A program made the translations under genes and the position numbers. From Candidatus Poseidoniaceae archaeon (GTDB lineage Archaea; Thermoplasmatota; Poseidoniia; Poseidoniales; Poseidoniaceae), in assembly GCA_949372875.1 (NCBI GenBank), contig CASIAW010000005.1, positions 34,586-98,585 on the forward strand: a DNA stretch of 64,000 nucleotides. Direction: 5' to 3'. This document shows, in pieces, positions 9,104 through 18,689 of this stretch (position 1 is the stretch's first letter; the number at the start of each line of letters is the position of its first letter). Below the pieces are notes generated by a model that saw only the letters and a program-made list of their open reading frames with translations, did no database searches and was not told the DNA's origin.

Positions 9104-11131
9104 TCATTCTTGGACGACTTCAACCGCTAATGAGGGCTGAGCCACCTTTTCATCTATCTCGTTTCTCAAATCTTTGAGGAATGTGTCAAGAGGAATGTCA
9201 CTGACTTGGTCGCCATTACGTGCCCTCAAACTTACAGTTCGGTTTTCAACTTCACCGTCCCCAAGAATAACCATGTAAGCAGGCTGCATCTTGCGGTGTG
9301 TTCGGATTTTCTTACCGATTGTGTCATCACCATTGTCGACTTCAACCCGTATTTCATTCGCTCGAAGTAATTGGGAAACCTCATCAGCATACGCTGTATG
9401 TTTCTCAGAAATAGTGATGATATGACAGTGGGTTGGGGTGAGCCAGGTAGGAAATTTACCAGCGAAATGCTCAATGAGTACGCCACAGAACCGCTCCATT
9501 GAACCAAACGGTGCTCGATGAATCATGACAGGTCTGTGAATTTCTCCATCACTGCCTTTGTATTCCAGACCAAAACGTTCAGGAAGGTTATAGTCAACTT
9601 GAACAGTTCCAAGCTGCCATTCCCGTCCGATGACATCCTTAACGACGAAATCAATTTTCGGCCCATAAAAGGCTGCTTCGCCCTCTTCTTCAGACCAGTT
9701 AACGCCGAGGGACTCAGCAGCCGCACGGCAGGCGTTTTCAGCTTTATCCCAGCGTTCTGGCTCTCCAACATACTTGTCGGAATCTTGGTCTCGTAATCCG
9801 ACTCGGACACGATAATCATCCATTCCCAATTTATCAAAAATAATCTGCACTAATTCGATACACCCGAGAACCTCTTCAGCGATTTGATCTTCTGTGACAA
9901 AGAGGTGGGCATCGTCTTGGGTAAAGCCTCGAACACGAGTCATACCTGAAATTTCACCAGATTGCTCCCAACGATATACTGTTCCAAATTCGGCGAGCCG
10001 AAGAGGTAAATCTCGATATGAGCGCATCTGTGATGCATAGATTTTCACATGGTGTGGACAATTCATCGGCTTGAGCATGTATCCATCGATATCTCCGCTT
10101 TTCATCATATTGGAAAGTTCTCCACATGAACATCCCTCATCAGCCAACTTCTTCATCAGATCACGTTCGATAAGTGGCGGGTATTGAGAATCTTGATAAT
10201 AAGGGAAATGGCCTGAAGTTCGATATAAATCTAATTTGCCAACATGAGGCGTAAAGACTTGAGAATACCCTTGTCTGCGAAGATGAAACGAAATGAAATC
10301 CTGTAACTCTTGACGAATTATAGAGCCTCGAGGCGTCCAGAGGATCAGTCCTTGACCGACCTCTTCATCGATGTGAAATAATTGAAGGTCCTTTCCTAAT
10401 TTGCGATGATCTCTTTTCTTGGCTTGCTCAAGCCGGTCCAACGTTGCTCGTAGCGCTTCTTTACTTGATTCAACAATTCCATAAATACGGACTAATTGTT
10501 CTCGATCTTGGTCTCCGCGCCAATAAGCCGAAGAGATACTGGTCAACTTGACATTCATCAAACGCGAGGTATTTGGAACGTGAGGTCCAAGACACAAGTC
10601 ATACCATTCGTCTTGCTTGTAAATGGTCGAGCCACCACCGTCTTCGATTTTGTCATTGATAATTTCAAGTTTGTAGGGATTATGGGCAAAGTGTTGTTGC
10701 AGTTGCTCATCATCCAACTCGATTCGTTCTACCGTGAAATTTTTACGAGCAATTTCTTGCATCTTTTTCTGAATCTGCTTAAGGTCGGATTCTGCAATAG
10801 GCTCCATAGCAAAGTCGTAGTAAAAACCTCGATCAATCGCTGGACCAATAGTTGGTTTGGCATCTGGATAAATCGCCATGACTGCTTGAGCCAAGAGATG
10901 CGCAGCACTGTGCCGAAGAATGTGAATACCTTCATCCGAATCTGTGAGAATACCTTCAACTGAACAATCTTCTTCAATTACTTGAGAAAGGTCGCAATCA
11001 TCCCCGTCAATCCGGGCGGCTAAACATCCGTGTTTACGGCCCAATGCATCGGTAATCACCTCTGCACAGGTAATACCTGCGGCATATTCGTTTACCGTTC
11101 CGTCGGGTAAAGTGACGTTGATGAGTGACAT
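9104..11131 (-). CDS. thrS: Threonyl-tRNA synthetase, bacterial-type with TGS domain
   Basis: Charges tRNA-Thr in the cytosol. The 675 residues carry, in order, a TGS domain (INVTLPDGTVNEYAAGITCA), the SAD editing domain with HSAAHLLAQA, the class II catalytic core (MNCPHHVKIY, RVRGFTQDDAHLF, FGSMERF) and the anticodon-binding domain. The TGS plus HxxxH-type editing domain is the bacterial/eukaryotic layout and differs from the D-aminoacyl-deacylase-like N-terminus of most archaeal ThrRS. An ancient transfer from bacteria is the usual explanation. ATG 11131 is preceded by GAGGAG; an in-frame TTG 15 bases upstream lies inside the Shine-Dalgarno region and is rejected. Confidence 0.96.
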   Translation of the reverse strand: MSLINVTLPDGTVNEYAAGITCAEVITDALGRKHGCLAARIDGDDCDLSQVIEEDCSVEGILTDSDEGIHILRHSAAHLLAQAVMAIYPDAKPTIGPAIDRGFYYDFAMEPIAESDLKQIQKKMQEIARKNFTVERIELDDEQLQQHFAHNPYKLEIINDKIEDGGGSTIYKQDEWYDLCLGPHVPNTSRLMNVKLTSISSAYWRGDQDREQLVRIYGIVESSKEALRATLDRLEQAKKRDHRKLGKDLQLFHIDEEVGQGLILWTPRGSIIRQELQDFISFHLRRQGYSQVFTPHVGKLDLYRTSGHFPYYQDSQYPPLIERDLMKKLADEGCSCGELSNMMKSGDIDGYMLKPMNCPHHVKIYASQMRSYRDLPLRLAEFGTVYRWEQSGEISGMTRVRGFTQDDAHLFVTEDQIAEEVLGCIELVQIIFDKLGMDDYRVRVGLRDQDSDKYVGEPERWDKAENACRAAAESLGVNWSEEEGEAAFYGPKIDFVVKDVIGREWQLGTVQVDYNLPERFGLEYKGSDGEIHRPVMIHRAPFGSMERFCGVLIEHFAGKFPTWLTPTHCHIITISEKHTAYADEVSQLLRANEIRVEVDNGDDTIGKKIRTHRKMQPAYMVILGDGEVENRTVSLRARNGDQVSDIPLDTFLKDLRNEIDEKVAQPSLAVEVVQE

Positions 11132-11226
11132 AGGCTCTCTCCTCAATCCCTACGGTGTTGTTCTCCCTTCATCAAACCATCACTCGATAAAGAGATGAAA
11201 GCGTCAACCTTTGCCACTAAATATCG

Positions 11227-11778
11227 TCACCAAGGGAACTTGAGATTCCAATAAATCCCGTCAAAGAGAATGCATTGGATTCCGAGTAAAATCGAGCCAA
11301 GGAGCATTTTTCCTCCGCCTGGGAACTTGTCCAAATATGCTGAATAAGCCAACAGCCCCATCATGACATTCCCGATGCACGCAAGAAGTAACACTCCAAC
11401 TACGAGGATCGGAGACCAACTGTATTCGTTTTCGAGGTGGAAAATCGTGGCTTCCAGCCACAATGCTGAAGGTATCACGAGCAAGGCAAAAGCCAGTAAC
11501 AGTCGGGCACCTCCACCGCCGTCGGATTCGCCCCATGGCCAGCGTAATGATTCCATTACTGAGGCTTCATTTTGATAGAGAATTATCCACCAATACATCA
11601 AAAATCCAAAGGCGGCTGAGAACATGAAAGGAACAATGAATTGGGCTTGTGACCATGGGATTCCACCCCATAGTGCATCCTTATCAGAAGCATGGGAAAG
11701 GCCGTATACATAGGATACGAGAACCAGTGTTCCGAAGATGGAAATAAATATTCGAACAAAGTTGCGGGAGACTGTCAT
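11227..11778 (-). CDS. Small integral membrane protein of unknown function
   Basis: A 183-residue hydrophobic protein with about five membrane segments (FVRIFISIFGTLVLVSYVYG, FIVPFMFSAAFGFLMYWWII, LLLAFALLVIPSALWL, ILVVGVLLLACIGNVMMGLL, MLLGSILLGIQCILFDG). The loop after the second segment contains a tryptophan-rich patch and a glycine run. No catalytic or metal-binding motif is evident and I do not recognise the family. It sits alone between thrS and another hypothetical gene on the same strand. Confidence 0.7.
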   Translation of the reverse strand: MTVSRNFVRIFISIFGTLVLVSYVYGLSHASDKDALWGGIPWSQAQFIVPFMFSAAFGFLMYWWIILYQNEASVMESLRWPWGESDGGGGARLLLAFALLVIPSALWLEATIFHLENEYSWSPILVVGVLLLACIGNVMMGLLAYSAYLDKFPGGGKMLLGSILLGIQCILFDGIYWNLKFPW

Positions 11779-11822
11779 ATGCCATGGTTAACCTTTACAC
11801 ACATAAGGACCTGTACTCAATC

Positions 11823-12155
11823 CTACCATGCAACATCGAAATCATCCCCAATGGTCGTACTCGGACGGTCGAGTATTTTCACCTGATAAACTTCCGATTT
11901 TTCAGTATCCTCGACATCTCTATCTGAGTCGATCTGTTTCTTTGCACTGACAACAAAACTCGTTTGCTCTGCAATATGTTGAGATGGACGGCCATATTCT
12001 GGTTTTGAGGCGGCCTCAACTTCTTGTTCAATGACCTCAATATTTTCGGGAACTTCCTCAACCGTTGGGGTTTCTACTTGATCTGCTTTGAGGTCTGCGA
12101 AACCTTTAGCCAGTGCATCTGCAAGAGAGGGAACCTCTGTTTTCCTTCGACTCAT
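11823..12155 (-). CDS. Small acidic hypothetical protein
   Basis: A 110-residue soluble protein rich in Glu, Asp and Val with little predicted tertiary structure. It starts MSRRKTEVPSLADALAKGFA and ends in a short patch (EVYQVKILDRPSTTIGDDFD) that is probably the folded or binding part. No family is recognised. It lies between two membrane-protein genes on the same strand, separated from the upstream one by 47 bases, so co-transcription is plausible. Confidence 0.5.
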   Translation of the reverse strand: MSRRKTEVPSLADALAKGFADLKADQVETPTVEEVPENIEVIEQEVEAASKPEYGRPSQHIAEQTSFVVSAKKQIDSDRDVEDTEKSEVYQVKILDRPSTTIGDDFDVAW

Positions 12156-12202
12156 GATTTATCCAAAGCATGTAGAGCACATCAAACCTTGCGCCAAATG
12201 AT

Positions 12203-12943
12203 TCATTCCTCTTCTACTAAAATATCATCAAAATCTACTTCCGGCCAAAAAGACAGAATGGTTCCAATAATTCCGAACACCAAAACGTATTCCCACACTG
12301 CTGAAACATTGAGCATAGGATAGGGGGAACTCGTACAAAACTCCATCATATCTGATGTAAGTGAATTGTATGCATCCCATTCAAAATTCGCATCCCATAC
12401 TTGAGACTGCGTTGCAATGAGCTGATAAAGCCCAATAAATGCTGATAACGCCGCAATGATTCGAAGACTGATTACAGTTCTAAATCGGTCATGCCCCCAC
12501 CAAATTCGAACAGTTACTGCTGTTACCAAAAAACACCAATAAACGCCAAATGTAAAGATATCAAAAGCGTAATGACCATGCATTGGTCCGTCTGTGTCCC
12601 AAGGAACACTCCCAATACGAATACAAGAAAAAGCACCCACTAATCCGGGAAATACTGCAAGATGATTCAATCCATGCCAGAGAGAGTGATGTTTTCCTTC
12701 AGAAATCCTCTTCATGTTCATCGAATGGATTTCCATGATAATCCAAAAAACGAGATAACCGGTTATGAATGTCCCCACTGTGAAGATTGTATCGCCTGGC
12801 TCATAGAGGTCAAAATCGGAAATAAACGGCATGTAGGCTTTACAACCATTCCAAACCCATGTAGCATATCCGGCTATTAGCCATGCTAGAGTGAAACTTA
12901 CCATCAAGAAAATAGCAAGGCGCCGCCGGCGAACAGTGTCCAT
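12203..12943 (-). CDS. Integral membrane protein of unknown function
   Basis: A 246-residue protein with about six membrane segments (LAIFLMVSFTLAWLIAGYAT, TIFTVGTFITGYLVFWIIM, DIFTFGVYWCFLVTAVTVRI and others). Histidines and tryptophans cluster near membrane boundaries (HSLWHGLNHLAVF; PMHGHYAFDIF), which could bind heme or metal but do not match a family I know. The N-terminus MDTVRRRRLAIF gives a cytoplasmic positive patch. It is divergent from the NAD-kinase-like gene. Confidence 0.65.
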   Translation of the reverse strand: MDTVRRRRLAIFLMVSFTLAWLIAGYATWVWNGCKAYMPFISDFDLYEPGDTIFTVGTFITGYLVFWIIMEIHSMNMKRISEGKHHSLWHGLNHLAVFPGLVGAFSCIRIGSVPWDTDGPMHGHYAFDIFTFGVYWCFLVTAVTVRIWWGHDRFRTVISLRIIAALSAFIGLYQLIATQSQVWDANFEWDAYNSLTSDMMEFCTSSPYPMLNVSAVWEYVLVFGIIGTILSFWPEVDFDDILVEEE

Positions 12944-13034
12944 GATTCTCCGCCTTTACCACTGCTTTTTGATGCCATCGCTCCAATACTCGACAATGCA
13001 GGTATTCTTGAAGGTGAAACGCTTGGTTGAATTG

Positions 13035-14231
13035 ATGCGCATCGGAATTGTGGTAAATCCAGACGCTGGCCTAGGAGGCCGCCTTGGATTCAAAGGCAGC
13101 GATGGCAGGGCTGCTGAAGCTCGTGCTGCAGGTGCTGAAGACCGAGCAGGACCACGTATGAACCAAGCTCTTGAAGCGTTAAAGTCGCTTCTTTCCGGTT
13201 CGCTCAATCGAGCAAATGTAGAACTTGAATGCATTGGATGGAAAGGCAGAATGGGCGAGACTTGGATGCCATCCCACCATGAAAAAATGAGTTTCACTTC
13301 GATTGGCGAAACACCCACAGAAACTTCGGTCACCGAAACAAGCCAACTGGTGAAGGATTTGATAGATTCAGGAGCGGAGGCTATTCTCTATGCCGGCGGA
13401 GATGGAACTACCAGAGACATTGCCAATACACTTGCGAGTATTAGTAACAAAGCACAAGAAATACCACTGATCGGTGTTCCTGGTGGAGTCAAAATGCACT
13501 CGGGATGTTTTGCAACTACACCAAAAGCGGCTGCGGAAGTCACTCTTGCATTCCTCTTAGGAGATCTGCGATGTGCAATAACTGAAGTTATGGACCTGGA
13601 TGAGGAGATCTATCAAGAAGGTGTTTGGAAAGTTCGAATGTATGGAGAGGCATGGACACCATCGAGTCCACGGTTCATGCAAGGTGCTAAAGAACAAGTC
13701 GAACGAACAAGTGAAGCGGATACAATCGAAGGTTTGGCCCAGCACGTTAAATCACTTCTTGCAAGCGAAGAAGATTTGTTAATTATCTGGGGCAGTGGAG
13801 GAACTTTGCGACGAATGGGGGATTTTTGTGGTGAAGAACTTACTCTGCTCGGCATCGATATTCTCGGACCCGTTCAGAATGGAAAACGCGAACTTTACAG
13901 CGATTTGAATGAACAACAACTCTTGGAAACCATAGCACTGCATGTTGATGAAAAGGGAGATCCACGTCCACGTGTACTGTTACTTTCGCCCATGGGTGGG
14001 CAAGGCTTTCTCATCGGAAGAGGGAATCTGCAACTCTCACCTGATGTATTGAGAATGGTTGGCATTGACAACATTCTTGGCGTTGCAACACCCGCTAAAT
14101 TGATTGGACTCAATGCAGTTCGGATTGATACAAGCGATGTTGAACTCGACCAAGTGTTCCAAAAGAAGCGATTTATCAAAATCTTACAGGGGTTCAGAAC
14201 AACACGACTCATTCGAATTGAAGAGGCGTAA
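13035..14231 (+). CDS. AcoX/ATP-NAD kinase family protein (COG3199-like)
   Basis: About 398 residues. The N-terminus MRIGIVVNPDAGLGGRLGFK, the YAGGDGTTRDIAN nucleotide motif, the GVPGGVKMHSGCFA segment and the C-terminal SPMGGQGFLIGRGNLQLSP block together define the archaeal AcoX-like branch of the diacylglycerol/NAD kinase superfamily. GGDGT is the conserved phosphate-donor site. The likely activity is NAD phosphorylation with ATP or polyphosphate, but members of this branch are poorly characterised. The frame is open upstream of the leftward neighbour's start; the first methionine matching the family is ATG 13035. Other possible starts are ATG 12999 and TTG 13023, the latter preceded by GAAGGTG. 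The stop abuts the convergent pyrG stop. Confidence 0.85.
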   Translation: MRIGIVVNPDAGLGGRLGFKGSDGRAAEARAAGAEDRAGPRMNQALEALKSLLSGSLNRANVELECIGWKGRMGETWMPSHHEKMSFTSIGETPTETSVTETSQLVKDLIDSGAEAILYAGGDGTTRDIANTLASISNKAQEIPLIGVPGGVKMHSGCFATTPKAAAEVTLAFLLGDLRCAITEVMDLDEEIYQEGVWKVRMYGEAWTPSSPRFMQGAKEQVERTSEADTIEGLAQHVKSLLASEEDLLIIWGSGGTLRRMGDFCGEELTLLGIDILGPVQNGKRELYSDLNEQQLLETIALHVDEKGDPRPRVLLLSPMGGQGFLIGRGNLQLSPDVLRMVGIDNILGVATPAKLIGLNAVRIDTSDVELDQVFQKKRFIKILQGFRTTRLIRIEEA

Positions 14232-15863
14232 TCACAGAAGTCCCGCTGCTGCTTTAAGAAGTCCAAGGAATGGTGGGCTTGGGCGATTGGGACGACTCTT
14301 GAACTCCGGATGGTATTGAACACCTACGTAATACGGGTGGCCATCGAGTTCAAAGATTTCACATCGTTGTCCGGTTTCATCTTTACCGACAAACTTGAGC
14401 CCTGCAGATTCAAGGGCTTCAATCATATCTGGGTTCACTTCGTATCGATGGCGATGGCGCTCATCTACCGATTCGCCTTCACCATAAAGCCGACGGATTT
14501 TACAATCATCCACTTGCCATAATGTAGGCCGACTGCCAAGTCGCATGGTGCCTCCAAGATGAGTTTTGGATATTTCAGGCATGAATATCACAGCTGGATT
14601 TTTACAATTCTCATCGAATTCGGTTGAGTTTGAATCCTTGAATCCAAGAACGTTACGAGAGAACTCAATAGCAGCAACTTGCAAACCAAGGCAGATTCCA
14701 AGATAAGGTGTCGAAGAAGTTCGGGCATATTCTGCTGCAAGGATTTTACCTTCAACTCCTCGGTCGCCAAATCCACCTGGCACCAAAACTCCTGATGCTT
14801 GTTTCAGTGACGTCCACGCATGTTCCCGCTCATCCGAGTTATCCCAATCGGATTCAAGGTGACTTGCTTCAATCCAATCGATAATTAATTTTCGATCAAC
14901 TGCCATTGCTGCATGTTGTAAACTCTTGATGACTGAGAGATAAGCATCAGAGAGATTGGTGTATTTACCGACCATTGCGATGTGGATTTCTTCAGTCAAT
15001 GTATCGAGATTGTGAGCCATGACGCGCCATTGTTCAAGTAAATCCGTTGCATTACAGTCAAGTTCAAGAATATCGCAAAGACCTTGCTCTTGTAACATCA
15101 AGGGGACGTGGTAGATGTTTGGGACATCGTGAGTCGACATGACTGCTCGAGGTGCTACATGACAAAATGCTGCCAACTTTTCTCGTGTCTCCTCCGTAAG
15201 AGGCGTCGAAGAACGACATACAAGAATATCGGGGGTAATTCCCAAACCTCGTAACTCTTTTACAGTATGCTGAGTAGGTTTGGTCTTTTGTTCACCAACT
15301 GGCCCCATTACTGGGACCAGAGATACATGGACAAAGGTGATGTTTTCTCGCCCAACACGGAATTGAAATTGTCGGAGAGCTTCGATGTAAGGAGCGGATT
15401 CAATGTCACCAACCGTCCCACCCAATTCAATGATGCAGGCATCTGGCGCTTGGTCAATACCGTCTGCTGGTTGATGAGCGACTTCTTCAAGCCAATCTTG
15501 GACTGCTCCAGTAACGTGAGGAATGACTTGAACAGTTTTTCCCAGATAGTCTCCGCGACGTTCTGCTTCGATAACTTTGGAATAGATTTTACCGGTTGTA
15601 ACATTGTTGTTACGACCGAGGTTAATATCCAAGAAACGCTCGTAGTTTCCAAGGTCAAGGTCAACCTCGCCGCCATCATCTAAAACGAAAACTTCTCCGT
15701 GTTCAAACGGAGACATTGTGCCTGCATCGCTGTTGAGATAGGGATCGATTTTCAAAGAAGTGACTCGCAGTCCAGCGCTTTTCATCAAGACCCCTATGCT
15801 ACTTGCAGTGACGCCTTTCCCTAAACCAGAAAGGACTCCTCCGCTAACAACAACGTACTTCAT
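14232..15863 (-). CDS. pyrG: CTP synthase
   Basis: Makes CTP from UTP with ammonia from glutamine. The 543 residues comprise the synthetase domain, starting [20 protein letters not shown], and a class I glutamine amidotransferase domain with the nucleophile in GICLGLQ and the His/Glu pair in [12 protein letters not shown] 15863 is the usual start position; ATG 15869 adds only two residues and cannot be excluded. It completes the nucleotide end of the pathway begun by pyrB/pyrI. Divergent from tdh, with the intervening 130 bases holding both promoters. Confidence 0.97.
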   Translation of the reverse strand: MKYVVVSGGVLSGLGKGVTASSIGVLMKSAGLRVTSLKIDPYLNSDAGTMSPFEHGEVFVLDDGGEVDLDLGNYERFLDINLGRNNNVTTGKIYSKVIEAERRGDYLGKTVQVIPHVTGAVQDWLEEVAHQPADGIDQAPDACIIELGGTVGDIESAPYIEALRQFQFRVGRENITFVHVSLVPVMGPVGEQKTKPTQHTVKELRGLGITPDILVCRSSTPLTEETREKLAAFCHVAPRAVMSTHDVPNIYHVPLMLQEQGLCDILELDCNATDLLEQWRVMAHNLDTLTEEIHIAMVGKYTNLSDAYLSVIKSLQHAAMAVDRKLIIDWIEASHLESDWDNSDEREHAWTSLKQASGVLVPGGFGDRGVEGKILAAEYARTSSTPYLGICLGLQVAAIEFSRNVLGFKDSNSTEFDENCKNPAVIFMPEISKTHLGGTMRLGSRPTLWQVDDCKIRRLYGEGESVDERHRHRYEVNPDMIEALESAGLKFVGKDETGQRCEIFELDGHPYYVGVQYHPEFKSRPNRPSPPFLGLLKAAAGLL

Positions 15864-15993
15864 GCACATCAACGGGCTTTTAGGCCGTCGCGCCTCCCAT
15901 ATCAACATACCTCTTAATTCAAAAAATCCGAGTCATTACGAAATGAGCGAAGAATCAAAGAGTGGGTGCGCTGAAACACAAGGGAGGGGGAGT

Positions 15994-17049
15994 ATGAGCG
16001 AAGTACCTGCAACAATGTTCGCCTGGACAAAAACAGCAGATTCGGTTGGGGGATTCTCGCGAATCGAACACCAAGTACCTCAACCAGGTCAAGGAGAGGT
16101 CCTCATCAAAACCCATTCAACATCCGTATGTGGAACGGATATTCACATTTGGAAGTGGGATGAATGGAGCCGAAACAACGTCCCGCTCGGTACGATTACC
16201 GGACATGAGACATGTGGCGAGGTCGTTGGTTTAGGCGCAGGAGTTGATTCACACGTGATTGGCGATTTGGTTGCCATTGAATGCCATTTAGCTTGCTGGA
16301 ATTGTCCGAGATGTGATGAAGGAAATGCGCATATTTGTGAAAATGGTTCGATATTTGGAGTCCATACTCACGGCGCTTTTGGGCCATATTTTGTCGTACC
16401 TGCGGTGAACGCTCGGCCAATACCTGCCGGACTTGAACCCGGTTTTGCATCAATACAAGATCCTCTAGGAAATGCTATTCATACCCTTACTGGAGGGCCT
16501 GTAAAAGGCGCAACAGTTGCCATTCATGGACTCGGTCCAATTGGCTTGTTTGCTGTAAATGCAGCGAAAGCGATGGGTGCAAGCAAAATTATTGCTGTCG
16601 ATTGGGACAACACCTATCGGATGAAACTGGCAAAATCTTTGGGAGCAGATATCGTTCTTGGCAAAGAACATGATGTGGTTGCAGAGATTTTAGCAGCGAC
16701 TGAAGGGCGTGGCGTTGACAATTCTTGTGAATTTTCTGGCTCCGCTCAAGCATTGAGCAATACAATTCACAGCACACGTATGGGAGGATATGTGAATATA
16801 CTCTCAGTCTATGGTAACTCGATGCCAGAAGTTCCAATGAATGAAGTTGTATTTCGCTACCTACACTTGAAAGGAATCAACGGCCGGAAAATGTGGTCGA
16901 CGTGGGACACAATGCATGAATTACTCGAGCAAGGGCTTATTGACGTCAATGCAGTACTTACTCACCGAATGTCGATTGATGACTTTGAGCAAGCAGTAGA
17001 ACTCGCTATTGATGGGAACTGTGGAAAAGTCGTTCTTGATTTCCCTTAA
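15994..17049 (+). CDS. tdh: L-threonine 3-dehydrogenase-type zinc alcohol dehydrogenase
   Basis: Oxidises L-threonine with NAD+ to 2-amino-3-ketobutyrate. The 351 residues show the catalytic zinc region (CGTDIHIWKWDEW, GHETCGEVVG), four structural-zinc cysteines (CWNCPRC with a downstream HIC) and the Rossmann motif GLGPIGLFAVNAAKAMG. The WxWDxW segment after CGTDIH is typical of threonine dehydrogenases and separates them from sorbitol dehydrogenases. ATG 15994 has a purine-rich Shine-Dalgarno (GGGAGG) seven bases upstream; ATG 15943 is an alternative adding 17 residues. The last bases overlap the HMG-CoA synthase stop on the other strand. Confidence 0.88.
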   Translation: MSEVPATMFAWTKTADSVGGFSRIEHQVPQPGQGEVLIKTHSTSVCGTDIHIWKWDEWSRNNVPLGTITGHETCGEVVGLGAGVDSHVIGDLVAIECHLACWNCPRCDEGNAHICENGSIFGVHTHGAFGPYFVVPAVNARPIPAGLEPGFASIQDPLGNAIHTLTGGPVKGATVAIHGLGPIGLFAVNAAKAMGASKIIAVDWDNTYRMKLAKSLGADIVLGKEHDVVAEILAATEGRGVDNSCEFSGSAQALSNTIHSTRMGGYVNILSVYGNSMPEVPMNEVVFRYLHLKGINGRKMWSTWDTMHELLEQGLIDVNAVLTHRMSIDDFEQAVELAIDGNCGKVVLDFP

Positions 17050-18617
17050 GCGCCGACCCACTTGTATCGGCGAGCGCCTTCATCAACGCCTTCGTCACCA
17101 ATCTCGACCAAAGCGAATTCACTCTTTGGCGTAACAACGCTGTCATCTTGCAGACCCTTGTGGAGATTTTCATACGTGATGTGGTCGATTGCAACTCGAC
17201 CTGCAAGGCGTTCAAACAAATGCCAGCGTGAAACAACTTCTCGCCATCGTGGACTCACTTTCCCTTCAAACACCTTCGCTTTAGCACCAGACCCGTAACC
17301 ACATAGTCCGAAAAGGCAGTTGTCTAGGTTGCTGTTTTCTTCTAAATCCGATTCAAAAGTAGACATGAGTGCAAGGAAGATAGAGCCAGTATATTGATTT
17401 CCGATGAGACTACTTGCCCGCTGTCCCTTTTCAATTCGGCTTGCATGGAAGTCGAGATATTCAGGCGTCTTTGAGATTGCTCTTCGGTATCCGTCCATCG
17501 CTTTCTCCCAGATTTCAATAATCAAAGGATCTTCAGAATTATGTTCAGCAGGCATTGGGCCTAGTTGCTCTGCAATCGATTCCCAATATTCTGTATCTTG
17601 ACGGTCGTGCCTGAAAATATCCGGGAACATTCTCTTGGCTTGGAATGCATAAGGCAAATGCATAATGATGCGAGACCATTGTTCAGTAAGACGTTTGTCT
17701 GTGTCGTAACAATAACGCCCTTGCTTTTCGGCTTTCTTCGCAAAATTGTGGAATGCCTGCCTTACGGCATCTTGGTAGCAACGGTTCGAATATTGGCCAT
17801 CAAAAATTGGATCATCACGATGAACACTCACTTTCTCTTCACCATGAGCAAAGATTCCTAATTTGCGGACTGTCGATTCTGGAAGATGACGAATCATACG
17901 TTCAATCAAACCTTTCTTCATCGTTTGGCCTGTTTCTTGGGCGAGTTGCATGACATTCGTGATTACTGAACGTATGCTGACTTCTCGACGTGGTTTGAAA
18001 AAATCGTGAACCGGCGTGGTTGAGACACCGATGCAATCTGGGATTTCAAGAAGACGCGGATTTCGACGAACAAGTAGCGCACCTCCACCAGCGCCTTGGG
18101 TATATTCTCCTGATGATTCAAGAGCATATTTGGCATTGTCCGAGAAAATAACGATGCCAGTTCGCTCATCATGATCTGTTGAACGAGCAACCCAATCAAG
18201 CGTTGTGTGTAATGCGTCTACTGCACCAATACAAGCAAAAGTCATATCGACGACATCGCAATTACGGAAACAATCAGAGCCGTATCGTTCTTCATATCGT
18301 TGAGTAAGCATATCGAGAATGTAGGTCGCCGTAGGTTTGGCACCGTCAAGTGCTGATTCAGTTCCAAGATACATTCGACCGATTTGATTCGGGTCAAGCC
18401 CATTTCTGTCAATGATTTGCATGACAGCCATTGCACCCATTGTTGCAGTGTCTTCATGGACATCTGGAATCGACATTGCTTCAAGACCAAGGCCTTTGTT
18501 TAATTTGCCAAAGTCAGCACCTCTCAACTCCGCAAAATCCTTCATATCCATATACAATCGAGGGAAATGAATTGCGATATCGTCGATACCAACACAGGCT
18601 TGACTCTCAGTTCCCAT
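17046..18617 (-). CDS. mvaS: Hydroxymethylglutaryl-CoA synthase, long form
   Basis: Condenses acetyl-CoA with acetoacetyl-CoA to HMG-CoA, the entry to the mevalonate pathway for archaeal isoprenoid lipids. The catalytic triad is visible as Glu87 (GTESALDG), Cys129 (DMTFACIGAVDAL) and His320 (IIMHLPYAFQAKRM). GYGSGAKAKVF near the C-terminus closes the thiolase fold. At about 523 residues it is longer than the roughly 350 of most archaeal enzymes or 390-460 of bacterial ones. The extra length includes an insertion between the Cys and His elements, around residues 212-262, plus helical insertions near residue 360. ATG 18617 is used; GTG 18626 is possible but not supported by a ribosome site. Confidence 0.9.
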   Translation of the reverse strand: MGTESQACVGIDDIAIHFPRLYMDMKDFAELRGADFGKLNKGLGLEAMSIPDVHEDTATMGAMAVMQIIDRNGLDPNQIGRMYLGTESALDGAKPTATYILDMLTQRYEERYGSDCFRNCDVVDMTFACIGAVDALHTTLDWVARSTDHDERTGIVIFSDNAKYALESSGEYTQGAGGGALLVRRNPRLLEIPDCIGVSTTPVHDFFKPRREVSIRSVITNVMQLAQETGQTMKKGLIERMIRHLPESTVRKLGIFAHGEEKVSVHRDDPIFDGQYSNRCYQDAVRQAFHNFAKKAEKQGRYCYDTDKRLTEQWSRIIMHLPYAFQAKRMFPDIFRHDRQDTEYWESIAEQLGPMPAEHNSEDPLIIEIWEKAMDGYRRAISKTPEYLDFHASRIEKGQRASSLIGNQYTGSIFLALMSTFESDLEENSNLDNCLFGLCGYGSGAKAKVFEGKVSPRWREVVSRWHLFERLAGRVAIDHITYENLHKGLQDDSVVTPKSEFALVEIGDEGVDEGARRYKWVGA

Positions 18618-18689
18618 CAATAGCACTTTTACCAGCCGACTATTTGAATCAACTACCTATCAAAAGAGGATAGAATCTGATTTCAAGAC

